From NCBI GenBank assembly GCA_016715825.1, contig JADJXO010000013.1, positions 62,001 through 126,000 of the forward strand: a DNA stretch of 64,000 nt. Reading direction: 5' to 3'. The notes below the pieces were generated by a model. It did no database searches and was not told the DNA's origin. It worked only from the letters and a program-made list of their open reading frames with translations. The position numbers and the translations under genes are program-made. The number at the start of each line of letters is the position of its first letter. Position 1 is the first letter of the stretch. Below are positions 51,129 through 58,165 of the stretch, in pieces. Source of the stretch: Nitrospira sp. (GTDB taxonomy: Bacteria; Nitrospirota; Nitrospiria; Nitrospirales; Nitrospiraceae).

Positions 51129-51647
51129 CTACTCGTTTTTCACGCGTGATAACAGTTCCGTCAGATTGCACGGTTTATGGTTAATATCGAGCTGCGGAAG
51201 GATGATCTTCTCCACCCCTAACCGGCAGGCGCCTGTGCTGCCGGGAAGGAGAAACACGATCGTGTCGCCACAGACGCCGGCATCCGCCCTTGACTGGATC
51301 GTTGACGTACCAATCTCGCTGAAACTTAACCAACGAAAGAGTTCGCCAAATCCTGGGATGGGTTTGGTATACAGAGACCGAACAGCATCCGGTGTCACAT
51401 CGCGCTGCGTCACGCCGGTTCCACCCGTCACGATGACGAATTCGACTTTTGGATCGGCAACCCAGCCGGCAATGATGCGACGAATGGTCTCATAGTCGTC
51501 CTTGCATAATTTACGATCAGCCAACCGGTGGCCAGCCAGGAGGATCCGCTCGACGATCAGATCGCCACTGCTATCGGTTTCAGGCGTTCGACTATCGGAG
51601 ACTGTCAGCACCGCTACGGCCACCGAAACATCAGCCTTTGCCGTCAT
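51129..51647 (-). CDS. moaB: Molybdenum cofactor biosynthesis protein MoaB/Mog family
   Basis: The 172-residue protein has LTVSDSRTPETDSSGDLIVERI, FVIVTGGTGVTQRDVTPDAV, LFRWLSFSEIGTSTIQSRADAG and FLLPGSTGACRLGVEKIILPQL, the molybdopterin-binding (MPTb) fold. MogA-type enzymes adenylate molybdopterin. It starts 2 bases after the DUF3386 gene stop. A moco gene inside a zinc operon is odd; it may be carried for its position only. Confidence 0.9.
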   Translation of the reverse strand: MTAKADVSVAVAVLTVSDSRTPETDSSGDLIVERILLAGHRLADRKLCKDDYETIRRIIAGWVADPKVEFVIVTGGTGVTQRDVTPDAVRSLYTKPIPGFGELFRWLSFSEIGTSTIQSRADAGVCGDTIVFLLPGSTGACRLGVEKIILPQLDINHKPCNLTELLSRVKNE

Positions 51648-51649
51648 CG

Positions 51650-52357
51650 TTAGACCTCATGCTCCGATAGCTCGATCACCCGCGTTTTCACCAAACCCCG
51701 TTCGCCGAATGAGACGCGCCGACGCCAGGGAAGCCATAGACCGTTGACGTCGGTATATTCGTTGACGTAGCTTTCCATTCCGATCACGGCCTGCCCATCG
51801 AGCGAGAAATAGGTCATCACATAGTGGCTGGAGTATTGTTTCCCGTCCGGCGCGTGATCACAGCGCTCGATGGTATTGACTCGCCGCTCCGTCATCGGCG
51901 TCAACCGCCCGATCTGGGTGTATTGTCCATCCTTGATCCGGTACCAAGAGTCGAGTCGCCCCCCGGTCAGCAGCACACGGCGACCCCGTGGATGCGGCAC
52001 AGCGGGGTCATCTTGGGGATCGAAGGACAGCACATACTTGCCGTCACCCTCCTCGAACGTGGAAAACGCCAGGTGCATCCCCTGGGTCCAGAGCCGTTCT
52101 CGCACCCACTCTTGAAGGGTCGCGTCGGCTCCATCCAACCCAACCGTCGTCTCCTTCTTCGGCACCAGACTGACCCGACCGGTGTAGACACGCCTCTCAT
52201 CGTTCAGCGAGAGTCTCGCTCGATAGCCTCCAAAGCCGGTCGGCCACCGATACATGCGACCATGGGCATCTTGAACCAGCCGGCGCGCCGCAGGATCATC
52301 GGCGGGCGATGCCGTCTGGGCTTCCATCGGTTTCGCAGTCCCACTTCCTTGCATCAT
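51650..52357 (-). CDS. DUF3386-like protein
   Basis: From ATG 52357 (GGAGGAGG upstream) the protein has 235 residues. AARRLVQDAHGRMYRWPTGFGGYRARLSLND and LDSWYRIKDGQYTQIGRLTPMTERRVNTIERCDHAPDGKQYSSHYVMTYFSLDG match the DUF3386 proteins mostly known from cyanobacteria. Function unknown. It overlaps the end of the COG0523 gene by 4 bases. Confidence 0.7.
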   Translation of the reverse strand: MMQGSGTAKPMEAQTASPADDPAARRLVQDAHGRMYRWPTGFGGYRARLSLNDERRVYTGRVSLVPKKETTVGLDGADATLQEWVRERLWTQGMHLAFSTFEEGDGKYVLSFDPQDDPAVPHPRGRRVLLTGGRLDSWYRIKDGQYTQIGRLTPMTERRVNTIERCDHAPDGKQYSSHYVMTYFSLDGQAVIGMESYVNEYTDVNGLWLPWRRRVSFGERGLVKTRVIELSEHEV

Positions 52358-53388
52358 GACCTCCTCCTTGTTGCACCACTCCATTGCTTTGTTTGGCGCT
52401 TCTTCCGGCGGACCGGCTTCACAAGACAGGTCTCCAAGCCTTCGAGAAATCGTTGCCAAGGCACGCGCCGTCCAATGACGACGAGTCTGGCTTGTGATTG
52501 CCTGACTCCTGTGTAGGGAGTCAGTGCCAACGACCCCATAATCCATTGAAGCTCTTGAAACCCAGTTCGCCCCTGCACTTTCACGAAGCCCTTCATGCGG
52601 ATCACGGATCGCTCGAACCGCTTCAACCAGGCTTCGAGACGAACGGGATCAAAGGGTTTCAGAATCTTGAAACTCCCACTCTGATACCCAGTCGCTGAAT
52701 CCTTGACCGTCCCCTGTTCAATCGATGGCGTCTTCATCGTCGCCATTCCCGTGAACAGTCGGCCCACTTCCACCTCGGCATGCACCGCCCGGACGATTGT
52801 GGCCGTCGGATTCACAGCCTTGATGAGCCGTTCCACGAGATTCGCCTGACGACTGTTGATTTGATCAAGCTTGTTTAACACCACCACATCAGCCTGCTTG
52901 AGGTGATCTTCCGCTGCAGGCCAATAGGTCCCGAGCTTCAAGAACCGAGGCCCATCGACCATGACGATCACCGAGGCCAACGTCCCTCTGGTTCTTACAT
53001 TCGACTGGGTCAGCGCCTTCTCCACTCCCATGACCACTTGGCCGGTATCCGCCAGCCCGGTGGTCTCGATAAAGAGCGGCGCCCCCTTCGTCTCCTTCAC
53101 CAGGTGTTCGACTTTTTCACTGAATTCTCCCGACAGGTCACAACAAATACAGCCGCTGAGCAGTGCCTGAAGCTCGATGTCCTTTGAACGAGGATGGTCG
53201 TGGAGCAACGCTCCATCCACATCGACTTCCCCAAATTCATTCATGAGCACGGCCGGCTTCACGCCCCTGTTCAGTTCATGCTCCAGTGCCCGCTTGAGCA
53301 GAGTGGTTTTTCCACTCCCCAAAAATCCGGCGATCACGTAGATCGGTGTCACCTTGTTGCGGCGGCGGGCATGATCAGTGCCGGTCAT
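52354..53388 (-). CDS. COG0523 metal-chaperone GTPase, copy 4
   Basis: From ATG 53388 (MTGTDHARRRNKVTPIYVIAG; GAGAGG upstream) the protein has 344 residues. Motifs: GFLGSGKTT, AVLMNEFGEVDVDG, LLSGCICCDLSG (C-x-C-C), IETTGLAD and NKLD, and an end with the basic tail RRKKRQTKQW. It overlaps the small upstream gene by 14 bases and DUF3386 by 4. Together these three genes resemble zinc-starvation neighbourhoods of other bacteria. Confidence 0.88.
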   Translation of the reverse strand: MTGTDHARRRNKVTPIYVIAGFLGSGKTTLLKRALEHELNRGVKPAVLMNEFGEVDVDGALLHDHPRSKDIELQALLSGCICCDLSGEFSEKVEHLVKETKGAPLFIETTGLADTGQVVMGVEKALTQSNVRTRGTLASVIVMVDGPRFLKLGTYWPAAEDHLKQADVVVLNKLDQINSRQANLVERLIKAVNPTATIVRAVHAEVEVGRLFTGMATMKTPSIEQGTVKDSATGYQSGSFKILKPFDPVRLEAWLKRFERSVIRMKGFVKVQGRTGFQELQWIMGSLALTPYTGVRQSQARLVVIGRRVPWQRFLEGLETCLVKPVRRKKRQTKQWSGATRRRS

Positions 53389-53656
53389 GATGCGCCTCTC
53401 CCTTGACGGCCAACTCCTCGACATCGGATAGCCCGATTTCGTTGGCTGTCTTATGAATCTTGTACTGTTGGGTATTGCCCGGTCCTTTGAGTACGGCAAT
53501 CACGGTTTCGATCGGTGGACAGCCTGGTTCGCGACATTCCAATTCCGTGACCATAACAGTCGTCTCGTCGTTTAGATGAAACACCGTTCGAGCCCAAGCT
53601 TTGATGCGATCGGCTTGGTCCACCGGAATTGTCCGCTTTCCACTGAACAGGTTCAT
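53375..53656 (-). CDS. Small conserved protein next to COG0523
   Basis: The 93-residue protein reads VDQADRIKAWARTVFHLNDETTVMVTELECREPGCPPIETVIAVL, a pattern I remember from small genes beside CobW-like GTPases, without a functional name. It has two Cys (E-C-x4-G-C-P-P) and a His-rich end (GEAHHDRH). It might be a client or adaptor of the GTPase. It overlaps the WD40 gene by 4 bases and the GTPase gene by 14. Confidence 0.65.
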   Translation of the reverse strand: MNLFSGKRTIPVDQADRIKAWARTVFHLNDETTVMVTELECREPGCPPIETVIAVLKGPGNTQQYKIHKTANEIGLSDVEELAVKGEAHHDRH

Positions 53657-54720
53657 GCCCGATCCTCAAGACCATGAACGGAAAAGAGTGATACCCCTCC
53701 GTCACTGGCGCCGGTCGCCAACCAGGCATCGGTGGAACTCCAGGCCACGCAGGACAAGCCACCCGTCTTATTCACCTCTTGGCTCAACAGCGGTTTCGTC
53801 GTCTGCGGTTCCCAGAGGTAGAGCAAACCCTCTTCTCCCACCGTCGCCACAAGCGATCGGGCGGGATGGCAGGCAATCTCCTGAATCCATCCCAAATGTC
53901 CCTTGAAGAGCCGACCGCCGGTCCCTTCGAACTTCTTCATGTTCCACGAGACCAACGATGGACCGGAGGCAGTGAACAGATTGAGCCCGTTGTGGTCGAA
54001 TCGCACCGAGGTCACCTTTACGGGGTAGCCGGACATGTGCCAGTTCTGCTCACTGTCCGTGCGGAACAAATGGACCGATCCGTCGAGGTTTCCCGAGGCC
54101 AGATATTCCCCACTCGGACTCACGGCAATCGTCAACAGGGCCCCATCGTAGGGAAATGGGCGAACCGGCTGCTCCTGGCCAACCTTCCACAACCAGGCCC
54201 CACCATAGGCAGAGGCGACAATACCGCCTCCACGTGGCATCCAGGTCAGGGCTGAAATCGTGGTTTTAGCGGCCGGCACCTCTGCAGCGAGTTGAGGAGT
54301 CGACGCAGGATCGATATTCCAAATACGAAGCACTTTGCCTGCCGATGCGGCCAGCAACTGGCCGTCCGGCGACCAAGCTAGATGTTCGACCCACGAACCC
54401 TGCCCGCCAACAGGAAGCGCTGCTCGTTCTTCCCCTGTATCCGTATTCCAGACTCGGACGACGCCATCTTGCCCCCCTGTCGCCAGATCCGACCGCGTTG
54501 GATGCCAAGCCAGCGTGAGGGCTGACTGCTGATGCCCCTTTAGGTCGCAGATCGGGTTGAGCGATGCCGTTTTCCAAACTGCCACCTGGCCCGACGCAGA
54601 GCACGCGGCAAATCTGGTTCCATCGGAGGCGAATGCCACGCGATGGACATAGTCACCAAGCATGGCTCGCCCGATCGGACCGAGCGTAACAGTCGCCTGG
54701 CGCTTGGCTAGACGAGGCAT
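53653..54720 (-). CDS. WD40-repeat protein
   Basis: The 355-residue protein is a beta-propeller of about six to seven WD40 repeats (SASGQVAVWKTAS; ATGGQDGVVRVWNTDTGEE; AASAGKVLRIWNID; ASGNLDGSVHLF; ATVGEEGLLYLWEPQ; ATGASDGGVSLFSVHG). No signal peptide is present. WD40 genes next to COG0523 genes are known from Zur-regulated regions of cyanobacteria. It overlaps copy 5 of the GTPase by 13 bases. Confidence 0.85.
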   Translation of the reverse strand: MPRLAKRQATVTLGPIGRAMLGDYVHRVAFASDGTRFAACSASGQVAVWKTASLNPICDLKGHQQSALTLAWHPTRSDLATGGQDGVVRVWNTDTGEERAALPVGGQGSWVEHLAWSPDGQLLAASAGKVLRIWNIDPASTPQLAAEVPAAKTTISALTWMPRGGGIVASAYGGAWLWKVGQEQPVRPFPYDGALLTIAVSPSGEYLASGNLDGSVHLFRTDSEQNWHMSGYPVKVTSVRFDHNGLNLFTASGPSLVSWNMKKFEGTGGRLFKGHLGWIQEIACHPARSLVATVGEEGLLYLWEPQTTKPLLSQEVNKTGGLSCVAWSSTDAWLATGASDGGVSLFSVHGLEDRA

Positions 54721-55685
54721 GATCGGAACCCCTTCGTCAGCGCATCCCGGTCCAAGTCTTTTCCGATGAACACCAGCTGGTTATTGCGGACTTCACCGGC
54801 TTTCCAGGCACGATCAGCCTTCCCGTCGAACAGCATATGCACGCCCTGGAACACAAACCGATGGTCACGATCTTCGACATTCAGAATGCCCTTCATCCGA
54901 TAGATCTTTGTCCCCATGGTACTCAGTACTTCACGAAACCAGTCGTTCACTTTCCCCTCATCCACCAGTCCATCCTCAACAAGAGCCACGGAAAACACAG
55001 CGGGGTCGTGCTGGTGCGCCTCTTCTCCGAGAAAATTCGGGTCGATTTCGAGCTTGCGGCTCAGATCGAACGCGCCGATATTCAACAATCGATTGATCTC
55101 AATTTGCGCATCCTTGGTCCGATGAATCTTTGCCATCACGTTGATCGCCCGTACTCGCGCTTCCAATTCGTTGACCTCTCCCGCCGGAACGAGATCGATT
55201 TTGTTCAACAGGATGACGTCGGCAAAGGCGATTTGCTCCTTGGCCTCCGGGCTCTTATTGAGGTGCTCCCAGATATGTTTAGAGTCGACGACGGTCACGA
55301 TGCCATCCAGCAACAGTCGCCGCTTCATCTCATCATCCACAAAGAATGTCTGCGCAACCGGCGCAGGATCGGCCAATCCGGTCGTCTCAATCACCATGTA
55401 ATCGAATCGATCTTTCCGCTTGAGAAGATTCCCGATGATCCTGATCAAATCGCCGCGCACGGTGCAGCAGATGCAGCCGTTGTTCATCTCAAAGATCTCT
55501 TCATCTGCCCCGATGACGAGCTGGTTATCGATCCCGACCTCACCGAATTCGTTGACGATGACCGCCACACGCTTGCCGTGCTCGGTCGTCAAGATTCGAT
55601 TGAGCAGCGTCGTCTTTCCTGCCCCTAGAAAACCGGCGAGTACCGTCACCGGCACTGGAGCCATCAATTCCGTCGCAGTTGCCAT
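54708..55685 (-). CDS. COG0523 metal-chaperone GTPase, copy 5
   Basis: From ATG 55685 behind CAGGAGG the protein has 325 residues (MATATELMAPVPVTVLAGFLGAGKTTLLNRIL). Motifs: AVIVNEFGEVGIDN, MNNGCICCTVRGDL, IETTGLADPAPVAQTFF, NKID and a CobW-C end with EAHQHDPAVFSVAL and GILNVEDRDHRFVFQGVHMLFDG. This is the standard zinc-type G3E family with complete domains. It is separated from the upstream RGPP gene by a 200-base leader with hairpins. Confidence 0.92.
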   Translation of the reverse strand: MATATELMAPVPVTVLAGFLGAGKTTLLNRILTTEHGKRVAVIVNEFGEVGIDNQLVIGADEEIFEMNNGCICCTVRGDLIRIIGNLLKRKDRFDYMVIETTGLADPAPVAQTFFVDDEMKRRLLLDGIVTVVDSKHIWEHLNKSPEAKEQIAFADVILLNKIDLVPAGEVNELEARVRAINVMAKIHRTKDAQIEINRLLNIGAFDLSRKLEIDPNFLGEEAHQHDPAVFSVALVEDGLVDEGKVNDWFREVLSTMGTKIYRMKGILNVEDRDHRFVFQGVHMLFDGKADRAWKAGEVRNNQLVFIGKDLDRDALTKGFRSCLV

Positions 55686-55752
55686 AGACACCTCCTGATG
55701 ACACAGATTAAGAACCCCCACAGGCACCTTCTGCAGGAGAAGATCGGATGCC

Positions 55753-55819
55753 GTTCTTCAGGACAAGTGAAGAACGCCCAACCCCTTGAGTGTCGGACTC
55801 CGAGAGGCGGAGTGCGACA
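55753..55819 (-). other. Two stem-loops in the leader of COG0523 copy 5
   Basis: GTTCTTCA (55753-55760) pairs with TGAAGAAC (55768-55775) around a 7-base loop. TGTCG-G-ACTCCG (55791-55802) pairs with CGGAGT-G-CGACA (55808-55819) around a 5-base loop with one mismatch. No T run follows, so they may be RNA-processing or regulatory structures. Confidence 0.45.
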
Positions 55820-55890
55820 ACTACCCGATCTTCCCCGCACAAGGTGCAGAGAGACACGATCAACAGAACGCTATTCAGCGTGAATGATTC

Positions 55891-56208
55891 CTAGGAGAAT
55901 GAAGGAGGACCGCGGACAGAATCAGATAAGCGGGAAACTGACTTGAAGACGATACGAGATGGGGAGACCGTCGTAACAAGAACGGGAACAAGGACTGGCG
56001 GCGGTGTAACCGAATGCAATCCGGTACTGGCGGCATGATCCAGCCAGGTGCAGACATCTTGATCCGAATGTTCGTGGGATGTACCAGCCGCGAAGGTGTG
56101 CTCCAGCAACAACGGCTGAAGGGTCAGCACCAGCAACACATAGCCAACAACGAGGGCCCAACGGCTCACCGTCCTGAGCCAGACCTTTATCGGCATTGTG
56201 GACACCAT
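55891..56208 (-). CDS. Small secreted His/Asp-rich RGPP-family protein, copy d
   Basis: The 105-residue protein (start at 56208 or Met 56196) has a membrane segment (WALVVGYVLLVLTLQPLLLEH), the motif HEHSDQDVCTWLDHAASTGLHS and the tail SVRGPPSFS. It starts inside the end of zur, so the regulator and this protein are co-expressed. Of the four copies it keeps the clearest H-x-H-S-D-x-D-x-C pattern. Confidence 0.65.
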   Translation of the reverse strand: MVSTMPIKVWLRTVSRWALVVGYVLLVLTLQPLLLEHTFAAGTSHEHSDQDVCTWLDHAASTGLHSVTPPPVLVPVLVTTVSPSRIVFKSVSRLSDSVRGPPSFS

Positions 56209-56603
56209 CCGAAAAACTCCAAGGAATGACCATCCACGGAGAATCGAGTCTGTTCTTCAATGAGCTTTGTCAACTTCTTCAACGGGCAGAGCATCAGATC
56301 GATGATTTTCCCACAACCCCGGCACTGAATATGGTGGTGATGCGCCCGCCCATGCACCACTTCATAGCGCATCTGTCCTTCCTGAAATCCGACGGCATTC
56401 ACCAGACCGAGCTCTTGGAGCATCGCCAGGTTACGGTAGACCGTCACAAGATCGACATCCGTTTTGGCCTTGACCAAACCCGCATGCACCTCAGCCACTG
56501 TAATGGGGAGTGTATTCCGCTCAAGAACGGCGAGAATGGCCTTCCTGGCCCTCGTGAGCTTCTTTCCACCCGACTTGAGGCTCTCAACAATAGAGGTGGT
56601 CAT
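56187..56603 (-). CDS. zur: Fur-family metalloregulator, probably Zur
   Basis: I start at ATG 56603 (MTTSIVESLKSGGKKLTRAR, AGGAA upstream), giving 138 residues. The winged-helix part shows LTRARKAILAVLERNTLPITVAEVHAGL and VDLVTVYRNLAMLQELGLV; the dimerisation part shows MRYEVVHGRAHHHHIQCRGCGKIIDL and the end GWCPQCR, so both structural C-x2-C zinc pairs are present. It heads an operon full of zinc-related genes, which is why I call it Zur rather than Fur. A candidate own operator lies at 56616-56630. Confidence 0.85.
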   Translation of the reverse strand: MTTSIVESLKSGGKKLTRARKAILAVLERNTLPITVAEVHAGLVKAKTDVDLVTVYRNLAMLQELGLVNAVGFQEGQMRYEVVHGRAHHHHIQCRGCGKIIDLMLCPLKKLTKLIEEQTRFSVDGHSLEFFGWCPQCR

Positions 56604-56615
56604 CACATTCCTAAT

Positions 56616-56630
56616 TGCCATTTATTTGCA
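56616..56630 (-). promoter_or_regulatory. Putative Zur operator at the zur promoter
   Basis: On the minus strand TGCAAATAAATGGCA follows the -10 box directly. It keeps one full half-site (GCAAAT) of the perfect palindrome at 42699-42711 and an imperfect second half. The position allows self-repression. Confidence 0.5.
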
Positions 56631-56658
56631 TTTATCATCTTTGGAGATGCGATGTCAA
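56631..56658 (-). promoter_or_regulatory. Sigma70 promoter of zur
   Basis: On the minus strand TTGACA (56653-56658), 16 bases, GATAAA (56631-56636). The start codon at 56603 lies about 25 bases further on. Confidence 0.6.
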
Positions 56659-56756
56659 CTCTTGTGAGTGAAGCCCCTCTTGAAGAGGTTTACTCCATGA
56701 GCGGACGTTCAAAAATATCTAGCGACCTCCCCCCTGCACCATGTAGGATGCCACCC

Positions 56757-57530
56757 ATGTTGATTGATACCCATACGCATCTCGACGACGCACGCTACAA
56801 CGACGACCGTGAGGCCATGATCGCCCGTGCGCGGGAAGCCGGCGTTGAAGCCTTTCTCACCATCGGCTGCGATTTGACGACCAGTCGGGCAGCCGTTGCA
56901 CTCGGTGATCACTACCCGTTTGTCTACGCCTCAGTCGGGGTCCATCCACACGAGGTCAAACACATCCAGGACGACTGGTACGATGAGTTTCGCCGCCTTG
57001 CAAGAAGCCAAAAGGTTGTCGCCTATGGCGAGATCGGACTCGACTACCACTACAACCATTCTTCACCGAAGGAACAGCGGGATCGATTCCGCGAACAGAT
57101 TCAACTCGCACGCGAACTCACGCTTCCCGTGATCATCCACACACGGGAGGCGCAGGAAGATACGATCACAATTTTAAGAGAAGAGAAGGCCTCGGATGTC
57201 GGCGGGGTGTTTCACTGCTTTGCTGGAGATGTCTGGCTGGCGAAAGAAGCGTTGGACCTTGGGTTTTATCTGTCGTTTTCTGGAATCTTAACGTTTCACA
57301 ATGCGACGGCGCTACGCGAGATCGCCAAGCAAGCACCGCTGGACCGCGTGCTCATCGAGACCGATTGCCCGTATCTCACCCCGGTTCCCCATCGCGGAAA
57401 GCGCAATGAGCCGGCTTACGTGACTCAGGTCGCACAGCAATTAGCATCCGTTCACGGCTCGGCTCTGTCTTTCGAGCAGATCGGCAGACAGACCAGCGAC
57501 AACGCAAAGCGACTCTTCAAAATCGTTTGA
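56757..57530 (+). CDS. tatD: TatD-family metal-dependent hydrolase
   Basis: ATG 56757 (MLIDTHTHLDD; AGGA upstream) gives 257 residues; ATG 56748 adds three. Metal ligands and family marks: DTHTHLDD, VGVHPHEVK, GEIGLDYHYNHS, LPVIIHTREAQED, VFHCFAGD and LIETDCPYLTPVPHRGKRNEP. TatD enzymes are 3'-5' deoxyribonucleases. It converges with the NYN gene, overlapping it by 14 bases. The longer open frame upstream is antisense to zur and not coding. Confidence 0.93.
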   Translation: MLIDTHTHLDDARYNDDREAMIARAREAGVEAFLTIGCDLTTSRAAVALGDHYPFVYASVGVHPHEVKHIQDDWYDEFRRLARSQKVVAYGEIGLDYHYNHSSPKEQRDRFREQIQLARELTLPVIIHTREAQEDTITILREEKASDVGGVFHCFAGDVWLAKEALDLGFYLSFSGILTFHNATALREIAKQAPLDRVLIETDCPYLTPVPHRGKRNEPAYVTQVAQQLASVHGSALSFEQIGRQTSDNAKRLFKIV

Positions 57531-58038
57531 ATTGGCGATCGCGTTGCCGTTGAGACTTCGGCAGCTTTCTGGGGTTCCCCTTTTTCCCGGGACCACGGCT
57601 TGAACGAACGTCATCCCCTGGATCCAGTTCCTTGTGTGGAATCGTTCTGGGCGAAGCCGAGGCTCCCCGGAGCTTCTGGGCAAACTCCTGAGCCCCTATG
57701 ATAAATGCTCCATGAGCCCGGGCGACGTTCATGATTTCATGGTCAGAACTGACGATCGCACAATCCGCCCCATACTCCCGTGCCGAACGCTGGATAACCT
57801 GATCCGCCCGCTCACCTCGTTTTGAATAGATCACCTGGACTCCGGCACGATGCTCCCGCTGTTCGGTTGATCGCCCCTGTTGCCACCCATCGAACACCAC
57901 GGTGATGGCATGCCCTGTGCGATGCCGATAGCCGGCCAAATCATGCAGTAATCGTTCACGGTCAGATTCACTATATCCCCTGCGAACTCCACCGGTTCCG
58001 AGAAGATTATACCCATCGATGATCACATGTGTCGGCAT
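57517..58038 (-). CDS. YacP-like NYN-domain ribonuclease
   Basis: The 173-residue protein begins MPTHVIIDGYNLLG, with TVVFDGWQQGRSTEQREHRAGVQVIYSKRGERADQVIQR and CAIVSSDHEIMNVARAHGAFIIGAQEFAQKL: the PIN-like NYN domain with conserved Asp residues (DGYN, FDG, ERAD, SSD). Relatives such as Rae1/YacP cut mRNA in the ribosome. The C-terminus is a basic, probably disordered tail (GKKGNPRKLPKSQRQRDRQ). Confidence 0.88.
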   Translation of the reverse strand: MPTHVIIDGYNLLGTGGVRRGYSESDRERLLHDLAGYRHRTGHAITVVFDGWQQGRSTEQREHRAGVQVIYSKRGERADQVIQRSAREYGADCAIVSSDHEIMNVARAHGAFIIGAQEFAQKLRGASASPRTIPHKELDPGDDVRSSRGPGKKGNPRKLPKSQRQRDRQFKRF

Positions 58039-58106
58039 CCCCGACGCTACCGTGGCAGTACCCGGGTAGTCAATACGGATCCCGCGCTACGTAAGCGGCG
58101 TAATCC

Positions 58107-58135
58107 TTGACAAGCTGCGGGACATCTGAGAATAG
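58107..58135 (+). promoter_or_regulatory. Candidate promoter of the amidase gene
   Basis: TTGACA (58107-58112), 17 bases, GAATAG (58130-58135), 31 bases before the start codon. Confidence 0.5.
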
Positions 58136-58165
58136 TTTCAGGATATCTATTTCCTGACTACAACC

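Noticed and set aside
54837..55628. 263-codon plus-strand frame
   Set aside because: Antisense shadow of COG0523 copy 5, whose motifs and operon overlap settle the strand.
56676..56688. CCTCTT-G-AAGAGG inverted repeat upstream of the zur promoter
   Set aside because: Short, found once, and without likeness to the GCAAAT sites; no ground to call it an operator.
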